A program made the translations under genes and the position numbers. Shown here one piece after another: positions 36,645-45,728 of a DNA stretch of 64,000 nucleotides (position 1 is its first letter; the number at the start of each line of letters is the position of its first letter). The stretch comes from Glaciecola nitratireducens FR1064 (GTDB taxonomy: Bacteria > Pseudomonadota > Gammaproteobacteria > Enterobacterales > Alteromonadaceae). The DNA is taken from assembly GCF_000226565.1 (NCBI RefSeq), contig NC_016041.1, positions 3,658,001-3,722,000 on the forward strand, read 5' to 3'. The notes under the pieces were generated by a model. The model saw only the letters and a program-made list of their open reading frames with translations, searched no databases and had not been told where the DNA came from.

Positions 36645-37979
36645 TTAATGCTCCGATTTTTTTATTACATTTAGCATGAGCCCGCTAATTGACGACACGA
36701 CAACTTTGTCGCCAAGCTTTAAAGGTGCTTTCGCTTTCACCTGCCACAACTCCCCATGCAGTCGCGCTAGAATAGTTTCTTCTTGAATTGATTCAATTTC
36801 AGCCGTTTCACCCAATAAAGTTTCGACACCGCTCACTATTTTTTGTTGGCGCGACTTGAACAACATGCTAAATGTCAAAAACACAAAGGCGATACTGACA
36901 ATGGCCACAGAAACAATAATTGGCCAAGCAATTTGAAATGCAGGCTCTGGAGTATCCACAAGTATGACTGAACCGATGCTCAGACTAACGGCGCCAATCA
37001 CACCAAATACTCCAAAACTCGGCGAAAAAGCTTCGGTTATCATCAACCCTAAGCCAAACAAAATAAGCGCTAAACCAGCGTAGTTTATTGGTAATACTTG
37101 AAACCCATATAATGCAGTTAAAATACAAACGGCACCGACAACACCAATCACCCCTCCTCCAGGATTTGAAAACTCGAAAATTAAGCCATATATTCCGGCC
37201 AGTATAAGAATATAGGCAATACTCGGGTTTCCGACGACCGAAAGAAGTTCTTGACGCCAATTTGCTGATACCTCAACTATGGTAGCGTCATTTGTGTTGA
37301 ACGTAATTTGTTGCCCGTTGCTCATGAAAGAATAGCCATTTAACTGCTTCAATAAATCATCAATGTCGTCAGCAATAATGTTGACGACATTAGCTTCCAG
37401 AGCATCTATCGCCGACAAACTAGCTCCCCCCAAAACAGCTTCAGATGCCCATTCACGATTTCGTTCCCTAAGATCGGCAAGCCCCTCAATATAAGCGGTT
37501 GCATCGTTAATAATTTTCCGTTCCATCGCACTGTTTGTATTTGCTTCGTTATTTTGAGTATCAGGATCGGACGGTGTCTGAGGTAGACCTATTTGAACGG
37601 GCGTTGCCGCACCAAGATTAGTCGCGGGCGACATAGCTGCAATGTGAGTTGCATACAAGATGTAAGTACCAGCGCTCGCGGCTCTGGCGCCTTTAGGGTA
37701 AACGTAACCTACTATTGGAATATCTGAAGACAATATGCGCTTGATAATACCGCGCATCGCATTATCTAAACCTCCCGGAGTATCTAACTGCAAAATAATT
37801 ATCGATGGCTTGTTAGAGGCAGTCTCACTGTGCGCTAAATCAATCGAGGAAACGACATATTCCATAGTAGCAACCCCAATAGGACCCCGAACGTCAAGCG
37901 TCCATACAACGTTTGCCGCGAAGGTAAGCCTAGAAATACACAGAAGTATTAAAAACATCCAAATACGCGAACAAAACAT
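36645..37979 (-). CDS. NfeD-family membrane serine protease
   Basis: A 444-residue long-form NfeD protein: a signal peptide, a ClpP-like serine protease domain with the catalytic serine in [11 protein letters not shown] (about residues 95-105) and a downstream lysine, several membrane helices (about 245-385), and a C-terminal OB-fold NfeDC domain with [16 protein letters not shown]. It forms an operon with the slipin gene. The FNR/FixK box 76 bp upstream with a plausible -10 is notable, as NfeD is not a usual low-oxygen gene. Confidence 0.88.
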   Translation of the reverse strand: MFCSRIWMFLILLCISRLTFAANVVWTLDVRGPIGVATMEYVVSSIDLAHSETASNKPSIIILQLDTPGGLDNAMRGIIKRILSSDIPIVGYVYPKGARAASAGTYILYATHIAAMSPATNLGAATPVQIGLPQTPSDPDTQNNEANTNSAMERKIINDATAYIEGLADLRERNREWASEAVLGGASLSAIDALEANVVNIIADDIDDLLKQLNGYSFMSNGQQITFNTNDATIVEVSANWRQELLSVVGNPSIAYILILAGIYGLIFEFSNPGGGVIGVVGAVCILTALYGFQVLPINYAGLALILFGLGLMITEAFSPSFGVFGVIGAVSLSIGSVILVDTPEPAFQIAWPIIVSVAIVSIAFVFLTFSMLFKSRQQKIVSGVETLLGETAEIESIQEETILARLHGELWQVKAKAPLKLGDKVVVSSISGLMLNVIKKSEH

Positions 37980-38054
37980 ATTTTTTACTCAAATTAACAA
38001 ATAGTGAAGCAGTGGACAGGTAAGCAATATCTTACCGATACTCATCTTAACGAC

Positions 38055-38068
38055 TTGACGCAGATCAA
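38055..38068 (-). promoter_or_regulatory. FNR/FixK box for the nfeD-slipin operon
   Basis: TTGACGCAGATCAA matches the consensus except C for T at position 5. On the minus strand TAAGAT at 38034-38029 gives a start near 38022 and places the box centre at about -39.5. The NfeD ATG is at 37979. Confidence 0.65.
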
Positions 38069-38190
38069 AACTTGAATAGAAAGGAAATTGGTAGAGATAT
38101 AGCGAGGGATGAATATAAAATGTCAGTGCCGAGGTTGATTTAACACCGCAAATGTCTAGCGAGCCGAAAAGGATACGCTAATTGAAGAAA

Positions 38191-38228
38191 GTCGTTACTC
38201 AGGTTAAACCTTTTCTTTGAATAACGAC
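38191..38228 (-). terminator. Stem-loop, probable terminator of the sugar dehydrogenase gene
   Basis: GTCGTTA (38191-38197) pairs with TAACGAC (38222-38228), with an inner AGGTTAAACCT dyad. On the minus strand the stem is followed by TTTCTTC, a modest T tract, about 70 bp after the stop at 38297. Confidence 0.45.
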
Positions 38229-38296
38229 CTTCCTTTTACACCTGATTTTTTACGATTAAATTCTAAATTGCAAAACAGGCTAAACGTATAGTTGAA

Positions 38297-39505
38297 TTAT
38301 TTTTGTAAACTCAATCTAAGCAAACGGCCAGTACTGCCATCTTCGAGCACATAAATATTACCGTCCGTGCTCTGCTCGACTTCTCTGACTCTTTCACCCC
38401 ACTCGTAACGAGCCGATTCTTCTGCAACTAAGACAGGCCGGTCTTCTTGTACAGCAAAGCTCACGCGCACAAGTGCTTCAGACGACAAGCCACCAATGAA
38501 TCCATTGCCAGTCCAATCTTTGAACTTATCGCCCTTATAAATAATAAAACCAGCAGGGCTAATTGCGGGAACCCAGGCGACTTTTGGCGCGTAAAATACA
38601 GGGTTAGTTTCATGATTAGGGATTTTCACGCCAGAGTAGTGCTCGCCTTGAGATACGATGGGGTATCCATAGTTTCTAGCGCGCTCAATCAAATTGAGTT
38701 CATCACCGTGTCGTGGTCCCATTTCGTGCGCCCATAAATTGCCATCGGCGTCGAAATCGATCCCCAAGGGGTTGCGATGCCCAAGCGTCCATACTTGATT
38801 AGCAACTTCGCCATTTCCATAAAACGGGTTATCTTCAGGAGAACTTCCATCTTGGTTGATTCTGAGTATTTTTCCTAAATTCATTGCCATATTTTGCGCT
38901 GGCGTGAATTTTTGTCTATCTCCGGATGTAATAAACAAGTAACCATCAGGCGATAATGCGAGGCGATGAGAATAATGCCCGTTACCCGTCATTTTAGGAG
39001 CTTGACGCCAAATTACCTTACGTTCGCTTAGCGATGCTCCGCTCGACGTTATAGAAAGCTTAGCGCGTTCCACAATGGCCCCACTCAAGCTGTCATCTTT
39101 GCTATCGCGCTCAACCATCGATAAAAATACGGTGCCGTTGTTAGCAAAATCTGGATGAACAATAATATCTCCCAAACCGCCTTGCCCGCGGGCCGTCGTA
39201 TTTGGCACGTTGTCTACCGTAAAGCGCTTTTTGCCTGCCTTATCGATTACCCAAAGCTTACCCGTTTTTTCAGTCACTAAAGCGTGTCCGTCCGGTAAAA
39301 ATGCCATTGCCCATGGTGTTTCAAAGGTTTCGAGAACATCAGCATAAATAGTGCTGTTGTCACTTCCTTTCATAGTGATTTTTTCTTGTGCCAAAGCTGT
39401 TGCGCACAATGCCGTCAATGCAACGCTTAGCGAAAATTTTGTTAGTAAGTTAATAGTATTCCCCTTAATAGGTTTATAAATTCCAATATTTACGAATTTT
39501 TGCAT
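38297..39505 (-). CDS. PQQ-type soluble aldose sugar dehydrogenase (YliI-like)
   Basis: A roughly 400-residue exported beta-propeller of the glucose/sorbosone dehydrogenase family. Motifs include PWAMAFLPDGHALVTEK, GQGGLGDIIVHPDF, NGHYSHRLALSPDGYLF and HEMGPRHGDELNLI, which supply the PQQ and calcium ligands. It would oxidise aldose sugars in the periplasm. The start is uncertain: ATGs at 39517 and 39505 give an odd leader, while the signal-peptide-like NLLTKFSLSVALTALC starts about 20 residues later, just after AAGGGG with no ATG, GTG or TTG. I list 39505; a non-standard start further in is possible. Confidence 0.8.
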   Translation of the reverse strand: MQKFVNIGIYKPIKGNTINLLTKFSLSVALTALCATALAQEKITMKGSDNSTIYADVLETFETPWAMAFLPDGHALVTEKTGKLWVIDKAGKKRFTVDNVPNTTARGQGGLGDIIVHPDFANNGTVFLSMVERDSKDDSLSGAIVERAKLSITSSGASLSERKVIWRQAPKMTGNGHYSHRLALSPDGYLFITSGDRQKFTPAQNMAMNLGKILRINQDGSSPEDNPFYGNGEVANQVWTLGHRNPLGIDFDADGNLWAHEMGPRHGDELNLIERARNYGYPIVSQGEHYSGVKIPNHETNPVFYAPKVAWVPAISPAGFIIYKGDKFKDWTGNGFIGGLSSEALVRVSFAVQEDRPVLVAEESARYEWGERVREVEQSTDGNIYVLEDGSTGRLLRLSLQK

Positions 39506-39903
39506 AAAACAGTTCATACAACGCTATTTTAAAACCTGTTCTTCACGAATATAAGCTTACCTCAGAAGAAGGACTTCAAGCCACTGAAATCTAGCGATAT
39601 TGACTTAGAAATGTGAATACTTTCTTAAAAAAACGGCGCTATCTAAATTATAAAGAAGCGATTTTTATTTTGTTAACATTATAAGAATAAATATGATTGT
39701 GAAACGATTTTTAAGCGAACGCCTGCTAACAGTAAGCCAATACTAATATAAATCTTAAACCCAATAAAAAAGAACCTTGATGAAGGTTCTTTTTTTTACA
39801 ACTCTATATTTGTTTATTCATCACCATTGATGAAAAAGCGTAAGGAGAGGTCTAAACACGCCAAATTAAACAACCGTCTGGCGTTCATACCACTCGCTCA
39901 AGT
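39506..39903. other. 398-bp intergenic region with terminator
   Basis: An AT-rich stretch between the minus-strand sugar dehydrogenase and subtilase genes. It holds the terminator of the subtilase gene at 39766-39797. The short conserved words expected of a small gene were not found. Confidence 0.5.
39766..39797. terminator. Bidirectional Rho-independent terminator
   Basis: The stem AAAAAAGAACCTT (39766-39778) pairs with 39783-39795 around a GATG loop, and both strands have T tracts. It lies about 110 bp after the subtilase stop on the minus strand. Confidence 0.85.
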
Positions 39904-41742
39904 TTAGAACACAACTTGCACGCTTGAAGTACAGGTTGATGAGCTTTCTTCACACACTAGATATGTGTATGAACCGCCGCCTTTTATATTTAATGCATCC
40001 GTATAAGAACCATCATTTGCCGTAACCGCAATAAATTGTCCATTCCGATAGACATCAACATTACTTGTGGTTGCGCCAGACCAACTAAGGTCAACTACCT
40101 GAGTGCCTCTACTTTTGTAGCCATTAGCCGAAAGACTAAAATCGCCTGATGGTGGCGGTGGTGGTGGCTCAGTACCACCACATGGGTTGGCCGTTAAATA
40201 GGCGTCAGCGGCTGAAGCTTTCACGATGCCATAGCCAAAGTAAACGTCCTTACCTCCGGCTCCACCATCCTCGGCTGTTGCCTTGAATGCAGCACGAATA
40301 TCTTCACCTGTGCAGCTAGGATGATTTGACCAAACTAGAGCAGCTAATCCAGCGACAGCAGGTGTTGCCATTGAAGTTCCGCTCAAAAATCCATAGTCAC
40401 TAGAGGTGATCGAAATATTCATATTTGCCGCAGCTAATAAAGCACTTCTGTCTTCTAGTGCAGCACCTACAGCAGGAATACTCGTAGTATTGGTTGTGCC
40501 TAGCGTACCGCTCAGAATTCCGGGTTCATTATTAATAATAACCGCACCAATACCGCCGGACAGCTCACAGTTATTCACTTTATCGAAAAACGAAATCACG
40601 CCGCGATCAATAACGCAAATCTTCCCGTCAGCGCCGGCATTTGTAGCTTCAGCTGTGCCCATAAAGAAAGTTTGTCCTGCAGCGCTCCCTGTGTTTTCCA
40701 TTGAAGATGAAACATAATTGGTGCTATCGGCAGATAAGCCCGAAGAAGTGGCTAAGCCAGCAGGGAAAGTAGACAAAGTATTAACACCACCCGCAGTTAC
40801 TTCTACACAAATCGTTTCATCGGTAGTTGTTTGTTTACCACGACCCGTTGCACAACTCGGAAACTGTGAAAAGCTAGCAATATTATTGTCAGCATCATTA
40901 GCGCCGATCATCATTATGGCTGAATAGCCAGCAGGATAAGAACGCGTTGTATTACCGTCATTTCCAGCTGCAGCTACAACAAGTCCGCCAGCATCTCTAA
41001 ATGCTTTAAATGCGTTTTCTTCTGTGCTGTTTGCGCCGCCACCACCTAAACTCATATTGATGATATCAGCACCTGCTGCTGAACATAGTTGAGCAGCTTT
41101 CGATAAATCCGATGAATAACCATAACCCTCGGCGTTAAACACTTTAATAATATGCATTTCGACGCCAGGCGCCATACCAACAACACCAAAGCCATTGTCC
41201 GCAGCGCCTATCGTTCCGGCAACGTGAGTGCCGTGCTCACCGCCTGCATCAAACCAGTTACCTGTACCTGAGTCATTATCACCTGTGATGTTATTCCAGA
41301 CAAAATCAGAATTTGATGAATCCAAGCCTGAGTCAATAACGCAAACCTTTATGCCTGCATTAGGATTAAAAGTGACTTGATTCGCCTCTGACTGATAGAC
41401 CGCATACGGCGTTACCTGAGTGGTCATCGGATTACCCGCATCGTCATTGTATACCGCCATCGATTTACGAATCTGGTCAACTTCGACTAGTTTGACATGG
41501 GGGTTGTTTAACACGCCTTTTACTTGCTCGAGACTGAAGCCATCAAATTCTGCGGCGATAAAACCATCGCCTTCAACTTTAATACGGCCGCCGTTTTGTT
41601 GGGTTAGTGCTTTTACAATGCCTTTGCCGTTATTATCTATTTGAATGACATAACGTTCTTGAGCTTGCACAACTGTTGCGCTCATTGCCATGATGCAGGC
41701 TGCTGCCAACGGAGTTAGCTTGCTTTCGATCAGTTTTTTCAT
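39904..41742 (-). CDS. secreted subtilisin-like serine peptidase (S8)
   Basis: A 612-residue exported protease. ATG at 41742 follows GGAAATCC and begins a typical signal peptide (KLTPLAAACIMAMSATVVQAQ). A short I9-like propeptide (about 25-95) precedes the catalytic domain with Asp in KVCVIDSGLDS, His in HGTHVAGTIG and Ser in LSGTSMATPAVAG. A PA-type insert (about 325-435, GKICVIDRG) interrupts it before the serine. After a proline-rich linker (PPPPPPSG) the C-terminal 80 residues form a fibronectin III-like beta domain. It is probably an extracellular protein scavenger. No type-specific sorting signal is visible. Confidence 0.92.
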   Translation of the reverse strand: MKKLIESKLTPLAAACIMAMSATVVQAQERYVIQIDNNGKGIVKALTQQNGGRIKVEGDGFIAAEFDGFSLEQVKGVLNNPHVKLVEVDQIRKSMAVYNDDAGNPMTTQVTPYAVYQSEANQVTFNPNAGIKVCVIDSGLDSSNSDFVWNNITGDNDSGTGNWFDAGGEHGTHVAGTIGAADNGFGVVGMAPGVEMHIIKVFNAEGYGYSSDLSKAAQLCSAAGADIINMSLGGGGANSTEENAFKAFRDAGGLVVAAAGNDGNTTRSYPAGYSAIMMIGANDADNNIASFSQFPSCATGRGKQTTTDETICVEVTAGGVNTLSTFPAGLATSSGLSADSTNYVSSSMENTGSAAGQTFFMGTAEATNAGADGKICVIDRGVISFFDKVNNCELSGGIGAVIINNEPGILSGTLGTTNTTSIPAVGAALEDRSALLAAANMNISITSSDYGFLSGTSMATPAVAGLAALVWSNHPSCTGEDIRAAFKATAEDGGAGGKDVYFGYGIVKASAADAYLTANPCGGTEPPPPPPSGDFSLSANGYKSRGTQVVDLSWSGATTSNVDVYRNGQFIAVTANDGSYTDALNIKGGGSYTYLVCEESSSTCTSSVQVVF

Positions 41743-42099
41743 AGGATTTCCAAAAATCTTGTTGTTTTTAAAAGCGCGTATTTCAATGTTTGTTATTTTA
41801 ATTATCATTAGCGCTATGAATTCGAATATATAAACTCGATTTATTAACCTACTCCAAAAGTTTATTGCATGTAAAGAAAATATTAATACAGTTATTCATT
41901 AATAAAAATTGCTTACTGACTACAGAAAAGGTGGTAATTAGACTATATAACAAGCAGTTAGTGCTTGAACCTATCCAGCCTCGATAGGCTAAATTTTTCA
42001 TGAAAACAATACTTTATAGTGCACGTGAGTTGGAGTAATGTTTACTTCTTTTGGCATATCATTCATTATCTGCCAATAGGTTTCGCTGGGAGAATAACT
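41743..42099. other. 357-bp intergenic region
   Basis: An AT-rich divergent gap between the subtilase and EAL genes. No FNR-type box, dyad or small gene was recognised. The EAL gene's ribosome site GGGAGA lies at its right end. Confidence 0.4.
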
Positions 42100-42876
42100 T
42101 TGAATAAAGATGGTCCTAAGGATTATCAATCGTTAGCATGCCAACAATGCAGGAACGCAGATGTCTTAAATTTTGATTTTACAATGGCGTTTCAGCCAAT
42201 TGTAGATTTTGATAACAAGTGTATTTTTGGTTATGAAGCACTTGTCCGTGGTCTGGAAAATCAATCTGCGTTTGAAGTAATCAGTCAGGTCAACGATGAA
42301 AATCTATATCGTTTTGATCAATGCTGTCGTGTCAAGGCGATTGCCTTAGCGGCCAGGCTCGATATTCGTTCTTACGTCAGTATCAACTTTCTACCTAATG
42401 CTGTGTATCGTCCCGAGTTGTGTATTCAAACAACATTGAATGCAGCACAAGAGTTTGGTTTCCCTATCGATAAGATTTTATTTGAGGTGACCGAAGTTGA
42501 AAGAGTCGCTAGCAATGAGCATTTAAGTGAAATTATCAATTATTACCAGAGCAAAGGGTTTAAAACAGCGCTAGATGATTTCGGGGCCGGTTATGCAGGT
42601 CTTAATCTACTAGCCGAGTTTCAGCCTAATATCGTTAAATTAGACATGGCGTTAATTCGGGACATTCATATTCATCCAATAAAATTAACCATTGTGCGCA
42701 AAATGCATGAGTTGAACTGCGAGTTAGGTATTACCACTTTAGCAGAAGGCGTTGAGAGCATAGATGAATTGAGAGTTTTGCGTGAGTTAGGGATCAATTT
42801 GTTCCAAGGATACTATTTCGCAAAACCTGCGTTTGAAGCATTGCCTGACGTTGACCAATCTGCTTATAGCCTCTAG
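42100..42876 (+). CDS. EAL-domain c-di-GMP phosphodiesterase
   Basis: A 258-residue cytoplasmic EAL protein. Catalytic residues are present: YEALVRG, SINFLPN, FEVTEVE, ALDDFGAGY, IVKLDM and LAEGVES. The best start is TTG at 42100, which follows GGGAGA by six bases; a GTG at 42019 would add an unconvincing 27-residue leader. A CxxC pair (ACQQC) sits just before the EAL fold, a possible redox or metal-binding switch. It stands alone and would hydrolyse c-di-GMP to pGpG. Confidence 0.85.
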   Translation: MNKDGPKDYQSLACQQCRNADVLNFDFTMAFQPIVDFDNKCIFGYEALVRGLENQSAFEVISQVNDENLYRFDQCCRVKAIALAARLDIRSYVSINFLPNAVYRPELCIQTTLNAAQEFGFPIDKILFEVTEVERVASNEHLSEIINYYQSKGFKTALDDFGAGYAGLNLLAEFQPNIVKLDMALIRDIHIHPIKLTIVRKMHELNCELGITTLAEGVESIDELRVLRELGINLFQGYYFAKPAFEALPDVDQSAYSL

Positions 42877-43205
42877 CTTGAAGAGTATTTTATGCCTTAT
42901 TCCCATCGATTTTATTAATAATGGAAAAATCAATCAGTCAACGATGCAACCTCAAACCTAAATATTGTTTCCGATGGCATCAATGATGTTGCGACAATTT
43001 AGGGGTATCCAAGCGGTAATAGCTTGTTAGCAAACTTAGCGAAACATAGTAACTAGATGAGGGTAGCTGAGCAGTTGGTATTGAGACGATTATTACCGAT
43101 AGCAAGACTGACCCAGCCCTAGAGATAGATGCGCTGTGGTTGTGCTTACCTAATCTGTTTAGCCAAGAGCGGCATTAGGCGCCACAAATACCACCGACTT
43201 TTTCA
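42877..43205. other. 329-bp intergenic region with possible coding remnant
   Basis: This gap between convergent genes has no terminator that I recognise. On the plus strand about 43074-43177 encodes a protein-like run including ITDSKTDPALEIDALWLC and ending NLFSQERH before a stop, with a stop just upstream. It could be the end of a decayed gene. No family was recognised, and chance cannot be excluded. Confidence 0.3.
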
Positions 43206-45002
43206 TTAGCTCTCTAGCATTTTGCTTGCGTCAAAGCCTAAGCGAAGGTTGCCCCATAAAAGACCATCTACAAAAATGGGCGAGTCTATTTCGGTCATAA
43301 TTTCGCCAGTATCGCGCACGTAAGTATGCAGTAAAAAACGCTCTGAGTTGGCAGCAGCGCGCATTCCAGAAGGATCATTAAAAATACGCTTGTCACGACT
43401 GCTCAACAGATCCACAGATGGATCTCCCGTTGGCTTTTTAGAAAACCAACTATTGTTAACCGGGCAATAGCCTTGTTGATCAACCACAAATGCGACCTTA
43501 CCGCCGGGAGTGGCTTTGACTAATTGATCACAATCATTCTGCACTGCTGCTATGAGTTTATCGGTGTAAGCAGTGCCATATTGCTGAGGATTTGTACCGG
43601 CAATCAAGCTGTAAGATTTATCAAATATTTTTGTGCCTTGCGCCTGCAGGTTATTCAGTGAAGACTGTATTTTATCTCGACAAAGCCCTGCACGAGTAAT
43701 CGACGCATCTAACTCACCATGCCCCAGGACAAAACGGCCGATTGTACCCTGCACCTTTTCTGCGACTGCGCTTAAATCACGGGTCGCTTTTGAGGAAGCC
43801 TGCATATTGTTATCCGTCAGTTGACTCGCCTCGTGTATCTGAGTCATAAGTGAGTTAATGTCGCTATTACTAGTAGCGACATGTTCCATATGCTGAGCAA
43901 TGCCTGAAAGACTGTTCGTTGTCGTTTCAAAATCACTTACGAGTTGCGCAAAGTTATCCGACGCTTTTATGACAACATCTCTTGTAGTTTCTGTACTTTC
44001 ACTAATAACGAGGGTTTGTGCGTGGGTATCACCCACTAGTTTCAACATAGCCACAATATTTTCAGAGATATCATCTGTAGCTAGATGGACTTTTTGGGCT
44101 AGTTTGCGCACTTCGTCGGCAACGACTGCGAACCCACGACCGCTTTCCCCTGCCCTTGCCGCTTCAATAGCGGCGTTCAAAGCCAACAAATTAGTCTGCG
44201 CAGAGATGTCTTGAATAATCCCGACGATCGACTTAATGCTGGTTGAACGTTCATTAAGACCTGCCACCAAACCCTTGAATTCGCCCAAACGGTCTGAAAT
44301 TGTGCTTATCTTGTGACTAACGTCCTCCAGTTCCGTGTAAGAACTTCGAGCCATGCCGAGATTGTCGCTTATCGTGCCTGAAATCGCTTGGGTCTGGTCT
44401 GCAACTTCAGCAATACGCACAACAGAAGCACTACTTTGGTCCATGACCTCTTCAGCAACGCGCGTCTGCTCAAGAGTGATAACACGAGAACCGTCAATAC
44501 TTTTCAGTGCCTTCGCTGAATCCATTGCAATCCCCATGGTAAGCGACTGTACGTTAGCGATAATAGACCTCTGCCCAGACAAGAAAAGATTATACGTACG
44601 AGCTAATTTACCAATTTCATCATGGGTAAGCACAGGCATATTCTTGGAAAGATCACCTTCTCCCTCAGCAACTTCTGACAGCAAATCGACCATTTGATTT
44701 AGCGGACGTACTATCAAAAAGCGAAGGTACCACACCATAAAAGAAATAAAGCCTAACATTAACAAGGTGATAAAAATTTGAGTATTGCGTAAATTAGATA
44801 GGGCTTGCTCGACTTTCGCCATCACCTCCGGAGACAGGCTAGTGTCGCTAAGGGCGTCCTGAATGATATCGGTCTGCCATGTAGTTAAAAAAATAAGTGC
44901 GACGCCGAATAACACAAAAACATATAAGCTCGCCAGCTTTCGGCTCAAACTATTGAAGAACGATAATTCAACCCGCTCATGTAACGTTGCAAACAGCCCC
45001 AT
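43206..45002 (-). CDS. methyl-accepting chemotaxis protein with C-terminal sensor
   Basis: A 598-residue chemoreceptor. Two N-terminal membrane helices (about 25-45 and 75-95) flank a very small periplasmic loop of about 30 residues. HAMP (about 95-150) and the signalling domain with the hairpin tip [24 protein letters not shown] (in part: [17 protein letters not shown]) follow. About 150 residues continue after the signalling domain, containing [16 protein letters not shown] and [19 protein letters not shown], which look like a Cache-type sensor half. The sensor would thus be cytoplasmic and C-terminal. GGGGAATTC precedes the ATG. Confidence 0.85.
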   Translation of the reverse strand: MGLFATLHERVELSFFNSLSRKLASLYVFVLFGVALIFLTTWQTDIIQDALSDTSLSPEVMAKVEQALSNLRNTQIFITLLMLGFISFMVWYLRFLIVRPLNQMVDLLSEVAEGEGDLSKNMPVLTHDEIGKLARTYNLFLSGQRSIIANVQSLTMGIAMDSAKALKSIDGSRVITLEQTRVAEEVMDQSSASVVRIAEVADQTQAISGTISDNLGMARSSYTELEDVSHKISTISDRLGEFKGLVAGLNERSTSIKSIVGIIQDISAQTNLLALNAAIEAARAGESGRGFAVVADEVRKLAQKVHLATDDISENIVAMLKLVGDTHAQTLVISESTETTRDVVIKASDNFAQLVSDFETTTNSLSGIAQHMEHVATSNSDINSLMTQIHEASQLTDNNMQASSKATRDLSAVAEKVQGTIGRFVLGHGELDASITRAGLCRDKIQSSLNNLQAQGTKIFDKSYSLIAGTNPQQYGTAYTDKLIAAVQNDCDQLVKATPGGKVAFVVDQQGYCPVNNSWFSKKPTGDPSVDLLSSRDKRIFNDPSGMRAAANSERFLLHTYVRDTGEIMTEIDSPIFVDGLLWGNLRLGFDASKMLES

Positions 45003-45728
45003 AAAGAATTCCCCGTAAATAAATATCTGAATCGATTCGCTGTCAAACTAAATGGGCAGCTGTAAATTAAGCAATAAATCTGAACACAATTTAAATGATA
45101 TCGGCCAAACCCTGTAAATTGTTACTAAAGATCATTATTTGTTAAAAACACTAACAAATGATAGTAAATCACCTATTTAGCTCTTTGTGAAACGTCAAAC
45201 TGACCAAGTAGACACAAACTACTGGTTTGAGTCGAAACCAATATAAAATGCGATTTATCGTCATTTTGGAAAGCGATAGCAGGCATAAACACTTATTTTA
45301 TTGATTGTTAATCGTTCAAATTTTTAGCATAGTTTTTCAACTAAACAAATAGGCACTATTTTTCATATTTGTATCTACTTGTTCCAGTGATATAGTTTTT
45401 ATGTAAACTATTTGTAAACGAATAATAAAGACGTGACAGATATGAATTTAACTTCATACTTTGTTAGGCCAATAAACAAATAATAGCAATGCATGTATTT
45501 AACACGCGCTTTTATGAGAATGTGCAAAATCTTTATTCTCTCTTTTATCCACAAAAAGTTCACACAAGCGGATACGTTAGAACGAGCGAACATCGTTGTT
45601 TGAAACATATTTAATGTAGATATCTTTTACATCAAATATGAATAACGTTAGCCAAATGTGAGCGCTCTAAAAAGACGAATTGAGCGTTTAACAATTTTTA
45701 TATAGTTATTACTACGAGGTAAGAGCAC
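45003..45728. other. 726-bp divergent intergenic region
   Basis: The largest gap of the window, between the chemoreceptor and the OFA transporter. It is AT-rich and holds a long inverted repeat at 45606-45640 near the transporter. A 66-codon frame on the minus strand (45408-45608) has no ribosome site or family resemblance and was not called. No RNA gene was recognised. Confidence 0.5.
45606..45640. promoter_or_regulatory. Inverted repeat, probable operator of the OFA transporter
   Basis: Left arm CATATTTAATGTA (45606-45618) and right arm TACATCAAATATG (45628-45640) are complementary at 12 of 13 positions around a 9-bp spacer. The dyad centre is 106 bp before the transporter ATG. It is the right size for a dimeric regulator; which one is unknown, though the formate-locus regulator at 47668 is a candidate. 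Confidence 0.55.

Larger units (their letters stand above)
37980..38296. other. 317-bp intergenic region with FNR box and terminator
   Basis: This gap lies between two minus-strand genes. It holds the FNR/FixK box at 38055-38068 with a TAAGAT -10 on the minus strand, and a stem-loop at 38191-38228 that could terminate the sugar dehydrogenase gene. No coding frame was recognised. Confidence 0.6.

Noticed and set aside
45408-45608. A 66-codon minus-strand frame in the 726-bp gap
   Set aside because: No ribosome site, unusual composition and no recognisable family; most likely chance in AT-rich DNA.
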